Assembly: GCF_001678675.1 (NCBI RefSeq)
Contig: NZ_LZRN01000014.1
Location: 30,150-94,149, forward strand
Reading direction: 5' to 3'
Origin: Gelidibacter algens
GTDB taxonomy: Bacteria > Bacteroidota > Bacteroidia > Flavobacteriales > Flavobacteriaceae
Length of the DNA stretch: 64,000 bases
Part shown: piece after piece, positions 42,938 to 52,360 of the stretch
Position numbering within the stretch: the stretch's first letter is position 1
Layout of the letters: each line of letters begins with the position of its first letter
Program-made: the position numbers and the translations under genes
Notes under the pieces: generated by a model
What the model saw: only the letters and a program-made list of their open reading frames with translations
The model's database searches: none
Told to the model about the DNA's origin: nothing

Positions 42938-43666
42938 TTAGTCTTGTACTTGAAACAAAATTGGTAAAGAATATGGAACTGTTACCGCTTTCCCACGCTG
43001 CTTACCAGGTTTCATTTTAGGAAGCAACCCGATAACACGTTGTGCTTCTTTTTCCAAACCAGGATGCGGTGCTCTTGCTTGAATGTTAGTAATAGCGCCA
43101 GATTTATCAATCTTAAAAATCACACTGATACGTTGCTTACCTGAAAGACCTAACTCTGAAGCGAGCTCAGTATTAAATTTTTTGTTTACGAATTGAGCAA
43201 TTTTATCAGACATACATTGCTTTTTGGCATTGTTACCGGCCTCGTTCTCACAACCTGGGAATACCGGTACATTTTCAATAACTGCAAATGGCACCTCAAG
43301 ATCTTCTTCAGGAGCTGCTTCTACAACCACATCTTCAACCTCAGCAATTTCTTCCTCCTGACTTGTTTCAGAAGACTCAATAACGGTCTCTTTAACTTCC
43401 TCTTCATCCTTAACAATCTCGATAACCTCAGGAGCTGCCGGTGGCGGTGGTGGCGGTGGCGGTGGTGTTTGTAATTGTTCAGTAATTGGAATTTCTTCTT
43501 CCAATTCGTCATCCATATTGATCATCCCAATATCAATCGCCTCTTTATCGTACGTTTTGTAGTTGATAGCCAAATTGGTTAACAACAACATCAAAGCAAG
43601 ACCAACAGAAAAATAGATCGAGCTATTTCTTCCAACGTCTGACTTTGTATTTTTTTTTGGTTCCAT
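42938..43666 (-). CDS. TonB family energy transducer (with proline tract)
   Basis: A 242-residue protein: N-terminal helix (SSIYFSVGLALMLLLTNLAI), a run of nine prolines (TPPPPPPPPPAAPE, near 69-82), a long acidic stretch, then the TonB C-terminal domain (VPVFPGCENEAG; SVIFKIDKSGAITNIQARAP; LLPKMKPGKQRGKAVTVPYSLP). It is an ordinary TonB that spans the periplasm. It is followed by two hairpins and a second TonB paralogue, and it follows vanZ by 65 bases. Confidence 0.93.
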   Translation of the reverse strand: MEPKKNTKSDVGRNSSIYFSVGLALMLLLTNLAINYKTYDKEAIDIGMINMDDELEEEIPITEQLQTPPPPPPPPPAAPEVIEIVKDEEEVKETVIESSETSQEEEIAEVEDVVVEAAPEEDLEVPFAVIENVPVFPGCENEAGNNAKKQCMSDKIAQFVNKKFNTELASELGLSGKQRISVIFKIDKSGAITNIQARAPHPGLEKEAQRVIGLLPKMKPGKQRGKAVTVPYSLPILFQVQD

Positions 43667-43731
43667 ATGCTTAGAGTGTTTTTAAGAATGCTAAAATAAC
43701 CAATAATTTGTTAAAAAAGCAAGGGATTAAT

Positions 43732-44094
43732 TTATTTTAACTTTAACTTTTTATAGAAAATCATAAAGAGTACTGCAAAAATTGCACCAAAAAAATTGGC
43801 TAGCATATCATAGCTATCGAACATTCTATTGGTGGTCAAAACGTATTGAAGCACCTCCATTGTACACCCGTAAAAAGACGCCGCAATCAAGGCGTATACT
43901 AACGCGTTTCTAATTTCCATCTTACGGAAGTAATTGAACAGCAATAAAGTCAGAATGAAATAGGCTCCGAAATGGTTGATTTTGTCATCAAAAGAAGAAC
44001 CCAGGGTTTTCATCGACCCGATGGTAATTAAACTTAACACCAAAAGTAAAGCAGCGTAAGCTATGAGCAAAACCAAAGCCCAGCGTTTAAGCAC
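43732..44094 (-). CDS. VanZ family protein
   Basis: A 120-residue membrane protein with four helices and the VanZ core ([58 protein letters not shown] in pattern). VanZ-type proteins are linked to low-level teicoplanin resistance in Gram-positives; the role in flavobacteria is unknown. The start overlaps the gcvH stop by 8 bases. The gcvH-vanZ pair downstream of sprA is a common flavobacterial arrangement. Confidence 0.88.
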   Translation of the reverse strand: MLKRWALVLLIAYAALLLVLSLITIGSMKTLGSSFDDKINHFGAYFILTLLLFNYFRKMEIRNALVYALIAASFYGCTMEVLQYVLTTNRMFDSYDMLANFFGAIFAVLFMIFYKKLKLK

Positions 44095-44467
44095 CTACCA
44101 GTTCTTTATAGGCCTCAGCAGAAAGCAACTTGTCAATTTGAGAGGCATCAGAATATCTCATTTTAATCATCCACCCTTCTCCATAAGGATCTGAATTCAC
44201 TTTTTCTGGTTCATCCTCTAGTGCCGAATTGAATTCAATAATCTCTCCAGATAGTGGCAAGAACAAATCAGAAACCGTTTTCACCGCCTCAACGGTTCCA
44301 AAAATTTCCTCCATCTCTAAAGTTTCATCTAAAGTTTCAACTTCAACATAGACGATATCTCCTAATTCGCCTTGAGCAAAATCTGTAATTCCTACAGTTG
44401 CTATATCACCTTCAATACTGATCCATTCATGATCTTTGGTGTACTTTAATTGTGCTGGTATGTTCAT
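44087..44467 (-). CDS. gcvH: Glycine cleavage system H protein
   Basis: A 126-residue lipoyl carrier. The lipoylated Lys63 is in [20 protein letters not shown]; the N-terminal [20 protein letters not shown] is diagnostic. It shuttles the aminomethyl group between the P and T/L proteins of glycine cleavage, which are not in this window. It has its own promoter inside the gap after sprA, so it is not dependent on the 7-kb sprA transcript. Confidence 0.97.
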   Translation of the reverse strand: MNIPAQLKYTKDHEWISIEGDIATVGITDFAQGELGDIVYVEVETLDETLEMEEIFGTVEAVKTVSDLFLPLSGEIIEFNSALEDEPEKVNSDPYGEGWMIKMRYSDASQIDKLLSAEAYKELVGA

Positions 44468-44491
44468 CTTGTGATAAATTTAATAGTGAAA

Positions 44492-44522
44492 CAAATGTAC
44501 TTTTTTATAATCCGTTAATCAA
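44492..44522 (-). promoter_or_regulatory. Promoter of gcvH
   Basis: Minus-strand TTTG/TTG (44520-44522), 20 bases, TACATTTG (44492-44499): both elements match the Bacteroidota consensus, just after the sprA stop codon and 24 bases before the gcvH ATG. Confidence 0.65.
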
Positions 44523-44524
44523 AA

Positions 44525-47500
44525 TTAATTTCCGAAATTATAACGTAAGGTTATTCCTGATCTTATTGTTGTTTGTGGAAATGCAGTAGAAATGGCATAC
44601 TCAGAAAACGTATAATCAAAATAGAAAATACCGGTCAAATTTTTACTGAAGGCATAATCTGCAGAGTACTTAATACCCCAAATGGTCTGTCCGGAAGTTA
44701 CCTGATTATCTTCTAAATCAAGATATCTAATAATAGTCTTATTATCACGTAAGGAGACATCAGCTTTCATGTTTAAATCAGCCTTGATAATTTGCGTAGG
44801 CCCCGCCATTTTAGAGCGGATCCTAACGTCTTTGACACGGTACCCCAATCCTAATGTGTATTCATTGCCTTTTATTTCTGTCAACAAATTATTGTCGAAA
44901 CTCAACGAAAGGATTCTGTCTTTCTTGATCTCCGCCAAAATCTTTACAGAACTTTTCATCTCAAAATCCAATCTCACCAACGGACTGAATTGCTCTTGTA
45001 AGTTAATATTGCTGAACAAGGTTTCATTTTTAAAATTTCCGCCTTGGTCCACGTCTTGCGGACTGGCTGCATCATAATCAAGATTGGTACGGAATTGATT
45101 GATGGTATAGCCAGAGCGATACCCGTGAGATATTGAGAACCGTTTGAACTTGTCCTTAAACCATTTAAGGCGCATCAATCCTGTATATTTTAAAGTCCAG
45201 TTTGGAATGGGAACATCCCTAAACGCACTGAGCTTCACATTATCTGGATTAGAACCTTGGTAGGCCGATAAAAAGGCTGGTAATAAGACCGCTTGATTGT
45301 TTTTTCCAAAGCCCACAGGATATCCTTCCGTATCAGTAGGGTACGCAGTATTGCCATAAAAATCACGCGCCAAACGTCTTGCAATCACCAAACGATTCGC
45401 CCTGAAATCATCAAACGCAGCAGATTGCATCTCGTCACTTGGGCTAAACGCAGTTTTTATAAGTGCTGTAGAGATATTGAAGTTACCAAAAGAATTTGTG
45501 ATCAAGGAGTTGTAAGCATCACTTAAACCATCATTATTGAGATCTAAAGCATTAAAGTTTTCATTGGTGTTTTCAGAATACATTCTACTCCCAATCAAAT
45601 CAATTTTCAAATCCTTGATGACTTCAATATTGGCGGAAACGTCTAAAAGACGATTAGTGACCTCCGTATATTGTTCGTTAAAATCAGGATACACAGTCAG
45701 CCAACCATTTCTTGCCACCAAATCTCTAATGTCATTTTGGCTCCCAAAGGTGTATCCAAAAGTAGGCTTCAAGGTTCCGATAAACCCTGGAGTCCTTAAA
45801 TATCCTGGTAAAAATGTGCCGTTATTTTCGCTATAATTGATCATTACACGTTTTACCATGGTGGCAATATCTACAACGGTATTAAATGCTTTGGTGCCCG
45901 TGTTTGCTCCAGCACTCTCCAGTTCATCTTCGTTCTCTTGAGGATCCCTATCAGATGCTGTTCTTCTCTGGAGTCCCGAAGGAACGGCACTTCGCCTTTG
46001 CAAGTTGTTTTTATCATCCTTTCTAACCAACCCTACATATTTGTAAAGGGTTTCCATGTTAAATGTGGAATTGATATTGTGGGTGTTGGCGTTTTGAATT
46101 GAATTGCCCAAATTATAATTCTGAGTGTTTCCTGTGTTTTCATTCACCAATGAGAGATTATTGTTCAAATCAGATCCTTTTTGCCATTGGAAATCGCCAG
46201 TATAAGAATAGGTAGCTTTTAAGAAACTAAACGTTGGAATCTTATAAAGCGGAATTTCATAATTGAGCTGTAATTGCTGATTTTGAATATTTGGATCTCC
46301 GAGGTTCAAAAAACCATCCCAAATATCCAATGTAGGATCTTGTCTCCCATTTATAACATCATCAACAAAATAATTTCTAACAATGTTGGTATTGTTCGCC
46401 GTAAAATTCAAATTCAATGACTTGGTCAGTTTGTAATTGATGGCGTATTGAAAATTGAATCTGTAATTTCTTCTGAACAATTCTTCAAGACCAATATTAT
46501 TGCCTCCCAGTTCAATCTCTCTAAATTTCTGTTTATTGAACTGACGTAAAATATCAGTATTTACCGTAAAACTACTTGGTAATAAATTGACATTAAAGTC
46601 CTTTAATATTTTAGCATATCTGCTTTTGAAAATGGAATCATTTTTTGCAAATGGCTCAAAAGAAATTGGATTGAAACTATGCGCATAATTGACACCAGTT
46701 CTCAAGTTTTGGTCTAATGCTTTTTCAATTTCAAAATCACGATGCTCTATTTTGTTATAGGAGTAATTAAAAGTCAAGTTCTCGACATCATAGAAACGAG
46801 GTTTTTCGTCCCCGGTCCGTTGTTTTCTAACTCCAATAAAGTTGATGCTCTTACGCTTGGTGTAATCTTCAGACTGCTCTAAAATGGCATCCTCTTCTTC
46901 AGATGATCTTGCTGCACTGAGTCTTGAGTCCAACGTCAAATCATTATAGAACTGATCATATTTAGGGGTGATCATTTCTTCGCTTTGCGCATAATTGAAC
47001 GGCACTTGGATTCCCCAATTTTTTGGCAACAGCTGTCCAAGATTGATGTTGGTAACCACATCATACTGTTTAATGTCTTCACGACTACGCTCATTTGGAC
47101 GCTGCTCAATGCCTCCAAAACCAACGGTGCTCTGTCTTCCTGTGGCACTAATATCAGCAAAATCAGCAATATTGGAATCCATGCTCAATACGGCTGCCCA
47201 ACCACCTTCATTATCCAAATCAGAAAGACGCAATTCATTAAACCACACTTTACCACACAAATTGGTTCCTGTCGTGTTGTTTTTGACGCCTACCATAAGC
47301 ACCCTCACATCTCCAAAATTAGGATTTCCTTTTATGGCTACTCGAGTTTCTCCAATTTCAAAGGCATCTCCAACTGCAGGAATTTCTGGACCTGATGGGG
47401 TGACGTTATAAACTGTTGGGTTTTGATTGGACAATGTTCCATCACTAATCCCTATGGATTTGATTTGCTGCAATATGTCCAACGGAATATTAATTTCGTT

Positions 47501-50500
47501 TTCAGAAGGCCATACCTGATCTCTTCCCGTACCGGCAACCACATTTAATGGCACTTGAATTTCATAGAAGTTTTGGGTAAAGTCATTCCCCATTCTGATA
47601 AACCCTACCATTTCTCCTGCATTCAAGCTGCGCCCTTCTAAAGGTTCAGCGTGCATAAACATTTTCAGCTTATTGTACTGACGCATGTCAATGCTAATAT
47701 TTTTAAATACCCCTCGGGAATCGCCACCTTCCAATTCACACACTTCAACCACCAGAGATTGTTCGTTCTGTCTTATAATATTGTTATTGTTGTTGAGTTG
47801 TTCCAACTCTACTCCTGGAGGCAAAACATAATTGCCTTCATTTTCTTGCAGACCAACAACGCCCACATTAAAGGAGGCATCGCCACTGTTATTGCTAGGG
47901 TTACTATCCAAATCTAAGGTGTAACGTCTCCAATCACTTCGTACCAAATCCAAAGTAGCGAAGCGCATTACCGTAGGTTGTGAAAACTCTTTTAGGTACA
48001 TTCTCGCAAAACGAATCGACCTGATATCACTTATCCCGCCAATGGCTCTCGTAGCTTCGTTTATTGGAATTCTGAATTGATACCATCTCACATCTCTGTT
48101 GTCGCCATTAGGCAAAGTGATGTTTCTTGGTTTAACATCATTAATCAGCGGGTTATTAGGATCATCTAAACTCGCGCGGGTAATATCAATTTCATATTCA
48201 AAATAACTATCAATGGTGTTCATTGTGTTATCTCTATTAATATCTTCTACATCTGGTTGTGTGGTGGAACCTCTATTGGTGTCAGAAAAAATATCTGGAG
48301 AGTTGCCTTCCGTCCCGTTGTATTGTTTATATCTATCGAAAATACTCCCTTCTGCTTGCAGAAAATAGTTGTAGTTATCATTTGATGGATCCGGTCCAAA
48401 TTGAGTGCCAAATTCTCCAATTTCATCAGCATCATCATACCCGTCATAACCCACATCTTGGTTGGTACGATTATCTCCTAAGCTTGAAAAAGCATAAATT
48501 AAAGATTGGTTGCGAGGCACCACAGTCCCAAAATCTGTACTCTGTAAATCACTGATATCACCATTTTCTGGAAGGCCATTTTCATATTGTTTCTTGCCAT
48601 CCTTAATTACATCTTCTGAAATATTACCAAGATTCAGCAGTAGTTTCCCACCTGGATTGGAAGGATTGTCCAAAAACGGATCCTGGACCCAGAACTCAAT
48701 ATATTCAACATTTGCCTGTTCAAAATCGGTACTGGTAATTTGGCGTGTAATTCCTGCCCAGCTATTTTGTGGTGTTGTTAAGACATTAGGCAAGTCAATA
48801 TTTTGGGATTGGAAATTATAAGGGCCTCTCTGGGTAGGATAATATGCCAAATCCAAAGTTGGGATGATCGTAGTCTGACCTTGCACCAAATCTCTCTGTG
48901 GGAAAATTTCATCAATAAACACACGTCTGGTATAGAGGTTGGAAACATCTTCATCAGTAATTCCTCCCGGTCTTTGATTGCTATAAAAAATAGGATCTAT
49001 AGTGTACCAATTTAAAAGCGCCCTGTTATAACCATTTTGAATGCCATTTTCATCCTCATTCGCGCCAATTCCCAATGCTTTTGGACGGCTTGATAAGAAC
49101 CACGATTGTGGCGACAAAAGATCAATACTTCCTTGTGAACCTTCAAAATCATCCACATAAACCGTGGCTTCACCTTGAAAGTCGGTGCCTTTAGGGGCTC
49201 CAGGAAGCAGGTATGCAAACTCCCCTCTTACTGAAAGATTGGAAGGTACATCAGTATCAATATTAGGGAGCTTGTTTGCCAATCGGGTCAGGAAAGGGAC
49301 TTCAGTAGAATAATTTCCATTAAGTCCGAAAATCGTGTTGTTGATAGACTCCGTATTGTAGTTTGCCTTTTGTGTAATTGGACGTTCACTAAGATTTAAG
49401 AAGGTTGCGCCCAACACAAAGTTTTCATTGAATTGGTGCTCCACATTTACACCTGCAAAACGTTTTGTTTGCTGACCAAAAACGGCATTATTTTCAACTG
49501 AGACATTGATTGGAGTGTTGGAGGCTTTTAAGGCTGGATCAATAATCTCAACACGCCCCAACTGATAGTTTACGGTATAGTCCACCCCTTCAACCAACAC
49601 ACGGCCACCAGCAGTTACCTTTACAGACCCTCTTGGCACATTAAAGGCGCCAATGGCAATCCCATCACTTCCTGTAGATTTATAACGGCCTTTCAATTGG
49701 AATTTATTCTTATCTGCCTCTTCTAAAGCTGCTGTTTTAGTGCCTTTGTAGAGCAAATCATAAACATATTTTTCTTGGTTTGGATTGGTATAGATAGGAT
49801 CATTATAATCTGAAGAATATGCAGGATCATCCAAAACATCAAATAAGTATTTCCCGAAAGGTTCCGTTTTTGTGAAAATAATCTTTCCATTTTGGGTCAA
49901 TACGGTAAGACCCGGGACGAAATCAAAAAACCCATCCCCATTTTGCTGCGGATCATTGTTAAAATTCAACCGGTCCAAATGAAAGAGCCTGATCAAAGGA
50001 GTTTCAGTGATTGGTGTATCATCAGACGGATCTGGCGTATTGTTATCATAGAGCGGAAACGTAGTGCCTTCAACCGGAATGATAAAGTTTAACGGTGACG
50101 CTTCAGTATAGAAAATATTCAATTTAAAATCTTCCTGACTTAGCTGATATGCACCAGTATCATAAATGTTTTTCATCATTAAATCCCAAACAGGCTGGTT
50201 CACGTTTGTGATGGCACTTTTCAGCATTTTCAAAATCAGATTGTTGTTATTGATTACAGTATTCCCAGAAACAGGATCAGTAGACGTTCCGGTAGCCGCG
50301 ACTCCATCATTTGCAAATTCACCCACCTGATACACTTTGTCGCCAACAGTATATTGAAAGGCCACTGCCAAAACCTCATCATTGAGCAACCGTTGGTTTA
50401 ACGAAATATAACCCAATTGCGTTTGAAGTGTATAGTCATAACCTTCTATCAACTTTCTGGCATTCTCCAATTTACCAAAGTCAAAACCCTCATTGGCTGG

Positions 50501-51727
50501 GATGTTTATACCTTGCTCCACTCGGGTAATATCTCTTACTGCACTGGTTAAATTAGAACCTGCACCACCAATGTTGGTTGGGTCAAAACCATTATTTTTA
50601 TTACTAGGAAGCGGCCCAGGCTGCAATATATTGACTGTAGAACCGACGCGTTGCGACTCTCCAAGATCTTGGAATGCAGCAACATTACGCACATTATCTG
50701 TCTGATTGCTCCTGTTGGTGACCCAAACTTCAATACGTGTAATTTGTACATTACTGTTGATATATGGATACCGCTCTAGGGCAAAGTTATAACGGTCCCT
50801 AAAATATTGTGCAAGGAAGAAGTGGCGGTTTTCGTCATAATCACGTGCAAAAAATGAAAACTCTTCCAGCGTGCCGCCGCCTTGGGCAACGACAGAGCGT
50901 GATTGCGATTTTTGCTCAGAGAACACGGCGGTTACTCGGGTTTTGCCAAATTGGAGTTCTGTTTTGACACCAAATAAACTTTGGGCTCCTGTAATTAACG
51001 AACTGTTTAAGGGCATGCTTATATTACCAACTTCAATTTTCCTGACAATGTCATCTTCAGTTGGTGTGTATTCTAATTTGATCAAATTTTGAAAATCGAA
51101 GGTCGACTCCGTGTCGTAATTGGCTGATACTTGCAGACGTGTTCCTACTTTACCCAGTAAGCTTAAACTGATTCGCTGGTCAAAATCAAAAGTGAAGTTA
51201 CTTCGGTTACGCGGAGAAAATGAGGGATTGTCCTGTTTTGTAAATAAAACCCCTAAATCCATTTCTACTGAACCTTGCGGAATGACTTCAATAGCATTAC
51301 TCCCAAAAATGGATTCAAAAAACCCGGAGTTGACGTAAAATTCAGGCAGCAAGTTTTTTTGTTCGGCTTCTGTGCCTTCCTTTTTACCTTCGGCAGCATC
51401 AACTTTTTGCTTGTAATAATTTTTGAGATTTTCTTCCAACACCAATTTTTGATATTCCTTTGGTGTTAAGATGAGCGGGTAATTGATATTGAAACTCCCA
51501 ACCGTTTGCGTATAGATATACCGATCTGTATTGGGATCATAGGTGTATTTTGAAACGATACTATTGGGGTTAGGCATTTTAATACTGCCTAATGCAAATC
51601 CTGTTTTAGTAGTATCTTGAGCAGTGGGTATTTGCTGAGAAAAACCAAGGTGGCTTATAAACGAGGTCATGACTATAAGCCATAAACATTTTAGGGGTTG
51701 TGATAAACTAGGGTTTATTGTACTCAA
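44525..51727 (-). CDS. sprA: Cell surface/translocon protein SprA (Sov)
   Basis: A 2400-residue protein that forms the giant outer-membrane translocation channel of the type IX secretion system (SprA in Flavobacterium, Sov in Porphyromonas). It has an N-terminal signal peptide ending GFSQQ, repeated SprA N-terminal domains (GSVEMDLGVLFTKQDNPSFS, NFTFDFDQRISLSLLGKVG), long stretches of barrel strands, and a C-terminal strand ending ITLRYNFGN. Known structures show a 36-strand barrel. The gene starts 6 bases after ruvA ends. Size and neighbours (ruvA, gcvH, vanZ) are as in other flavobacteria. Confidence 0.96.
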   Translation of the reverse strand: MSTINPSLSQPLKCLWLIVMTSFISHLGFSQQIPTAQDTTKTGFALGSIKMPNPNSIVSKYTYDPNTDRYIYTQTVGSFNINYPLILTPKEYQKLVLEENLKNYYKQKVDAAEGKKEGTEAEQKNLLPEFYVNSGFFESIFGSNAIEVIPQGSVEMDLGVLFTKQDNPSFSPRNRSNFTFDFDQRISLSLLGKVGTRLQVSANYDTESTFDFQNLIKLEYTPTEDDIVRKIEVGNISMPLNSSLITGAQSLFGVKTELQFGKTRVTAVFSEQKSQSRSVVAQGGGTLEEFSFFARDYDENRHFFLAQYFRDRYNFALERYPYINSNVQITRIEVWVTNRSNQTDNVRNVAAFQDLGESQRVGSTVNILQPGPLPSNKNNGFDPTNIGGAGSNLTSAVRDITRVEQGINIPANEGFDFGKLENARKLIEGYDYTLQTQLGYISLNQRLLNDEVLAVAFQYTVGDKVYQVGEFANDGVAATGTSTDPVSGNTVINNNNLILKMLKSAITNVNQPVWDLMMKNIYDTGAYQLSQEDFKLNIFYTEASPLNFIIPVEGTTFPLYDNNTPDPSDDTPITETPLIRLFHLDRLNFNNDPQQNGDGFFDFVPGLTVLTQNGKIIFTKTEPFGKYLFDVLDDPAYSSDYNDPIYTNPNQEKYVYDLLYKGTKTAALEEADKNKFQLKGRYKSTGSDGIAIGAFNVPRGSVKVTAGGRVLVEGVDYTVNYQLGRVEIIDPALKASNTPINVSVENNAVFGQQTKRFAGVNVEHQFNENFVLGATFLNLSERPITQKANYNTESINNTIFGLNGNYSTEVPFLTRLANKLPNIDTDVPSNLSVRGEFAYLLPGAPKGTDFQGEATVYVDDFEGSQGSIDLLSPQSWFLSSRPKALGIGANEDENGIQNGYNRALLNWYTIDPIFYSNQRPGGITDEDVSNLYTRRVFIDEIFPQRDLVQGQTTIIPTLDLAYYPTQRGPYNFQSQNIDLPNVLTTPQNSWAGITRQITSTDFEQANVEYIEFWVQDPFLDNPSNPGGKLLLNLGNISEDVIKDGKKQYENGLPENGDISDLQSTDFGTVVPRNQSLIYAFSSLGDNRTNQDVGYDGYDDADEIGEFGTQFGPDPSNDNYNYFLQAEGSIFDRYKQYNGTEGNSPDIFSDTNRGSTTQPDVEDINRDNTMNTIDSYFEYEIDITRASLDDPNNPLINDVKPRNITLPNGDNRDVRWYQFRIPINEATRAIGGISDIRSIRFARMYLKEFSQPTVMRFATLDLVRSDWRRYTLDLDSNPSNNSGDASFNVGVVGLQENEGNYVLPPGVELEQLNNNNNIIRQNEQSLVVEVCELEGGDSRGVFKNISIDMRQYNKLKMFMHAEPLEGRSLNAGEMVGFIRMGNDFTQNFYEIQVPLNVVAGTGRDQVWPSENEINIPLDILQQIKSIGISDGTLSNQNPTVYNVTPSGPEIPAVGDAFEIGETRVAIKGNPNFGDVRVLMVGVKNNTTGTNLCGKVWFNELRLSDLDNEGGWAAVLSMDSNIADFADISATGRQSTVGFGGIEQRPNERSREDIKQYDVVTNINLGQLLPKNWGIQVPFNYAQSEEMITPKYDQFYNDLTLDSRLSAARSSEEEDAILEQSEDYTKRKSINFIGVRKQRTGDEKPRFYDVENLTFNYSYNKIEHRDFEIEKALDQNLRTGVNYAHSFNPISFEPFAKNDSIFKSRYAKILKDFNVNLLPSSFTVNTDILRQFNKQKFREIELGGNNIGLEELFRRNYRFNFQYAINYKLTKSLNLNFTANNTNIVRNYFVDDVINGRQDPTLDIWDGFLNLGDPNIQNQQLQLNYEIPLYKIPTFSFLKATYSYTGDFQWQKGSDLNNNLSLVNENTGNTQNYNLGNSIQNANTHNINSTFNMETLYKYVGLVRKDDKNNLQRRSAVPSGLQRRTASDRDPQENEDELESAGANTGTKAFNTVVDIATMVKRVMINYSENNGTFLPGYLRTPGFIGTLKPTFGYTFGSQNDIRDLVARNGWLTVYPDFNEQYTEVTNRLLDVSANIEVIKDLKIDLIGSRMYSENTNENFNALDLNNDGLSDAYNSLITNSFGNFNISTALIKTAFSPSDEMQSAAFDDFRANRLVIARRLARDFYGNTAYPTDTEGYPVGFGKNNQAVLLPAFLSAYQGSNPDNVKLSAFRDVPIPNWTLKYTGLMRLKWFKDKFKRFSISHGYRSGYTINQFRTNLDYDAASPQDVDQGGNFKNETLFSNINLQEQFSPLVRLDFEMKSSVKILAEIKKDRILSLSFDNNLLTEIKGNEYTLGLGYRVKDVRIRSKMAGPTQIIKADLNMKADVSLRDNKTIIRYLDLEDNQVTSGQTIWGIKYSADYAFSKNLTGIFYFDYTFSEYAISTAFPQTTIRSGITLRYNFGN

Positions 51728-51733
51728 AATGGT

Positions 51734-52315
51734 TTATAAATTTTTTAACGCCTCCTTTATTATCACCTCTACGTTGGCATCGGGTTGGTTGGCAACTATT
51801 TTCTCGACCACACGTTCAGCCTGTTTGCGTGCAAATCCGAGAACTTCTAGAGCAGCTAACGCTTCATCTTTATGAGTATTGTTTTTAACTGTAGAAAGTT
51901 CATCCATATCATACACTTTTAGGACCTTATCTTTCAAATCGAGGATCACACGGGCCGCAGTTTTTGCACCAATCCCTTTGATGGATTGAATCAAAGCCAC
52001 ATCACCATGAGCTATGCCTTCTCTCACTTGTTTTGGAGTTAAAGATGACAGCATTGTTCGCGCGGTGCTGGAGCCCACGCCACTTACTGAAATTAAAAGT
52101 TTGAAAATTTCCCGTTCTGCTATGGAAGAAAACCCATATAGGGTATGAGAATCTTCCTTTACCTGTAGATAGGTATAGAGCTTCAGGTGGTCTCCATCTG
52201 GAATTTGAGAATAGGTATGGAGTGAGATGTTGATGTGATAGCCTACACCATTGCAATCAATGACTACATCCGTTAAATTTTTTTCAACAAGTTTCCCTTG
52301 AATATGTGTAATCAT
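51734..52315 (-). CDS. ruvA: Holliday junction branch migration complex subunit RuvA
   Basis: A 193-residue DNA-binding protein. The N-terminal OB-fold begins MITHIQGKLVEKNLTDVVID; helix-hairpin-helix motifs are FKLLISVSGVGSSTARTML and LIQSIKGIGAKTAARVILDLK; the C-terminal domain III (KDEALAALEVLGFARKQAERV) contacts RuvB. It binds four-way junctions and works with RuvB in recombination. It lies between maeB and sprA on the same strand with short gaps (45 and 6 bases), so all three may be co-transcribed. Confidence 0.96.
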   Translation of the reverse strand: MITHIQGKLVEKNLTDVVIDCNGVGYHINISLHTYSQIPDGDHLKLYTYLQVKEDSHTLYGFSSIAEREIFKLLISVSGVGSSTARTMLSSLTPKQVREGIAHGDVALIQSIKGIGAKTAARVILDLKDKVLKVYDMDELSTVKNNTHKDEALAALEVLGFARKQAERVVEKIVANQPDANVEVIIKEALKNL

Positions 52316-52360
52316 GAAATGGCTTTAGTTATGGTCTCAAATGTAATAAAATTATTCTCA

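Noticed and set aside
43193..43512. Open frames rich in Arg/His/Trp opposite the tonB proline tract
   Set aside because: They are produced by the proline/acid-rich codons of tonB on the other strand and have no independent support.
46985..47411. Two plus-strand open frames inside sprA of over 130 codons
   Set aside because: They lie wholly inside a well-supported gene on the other strand and show no recognisable protein features.
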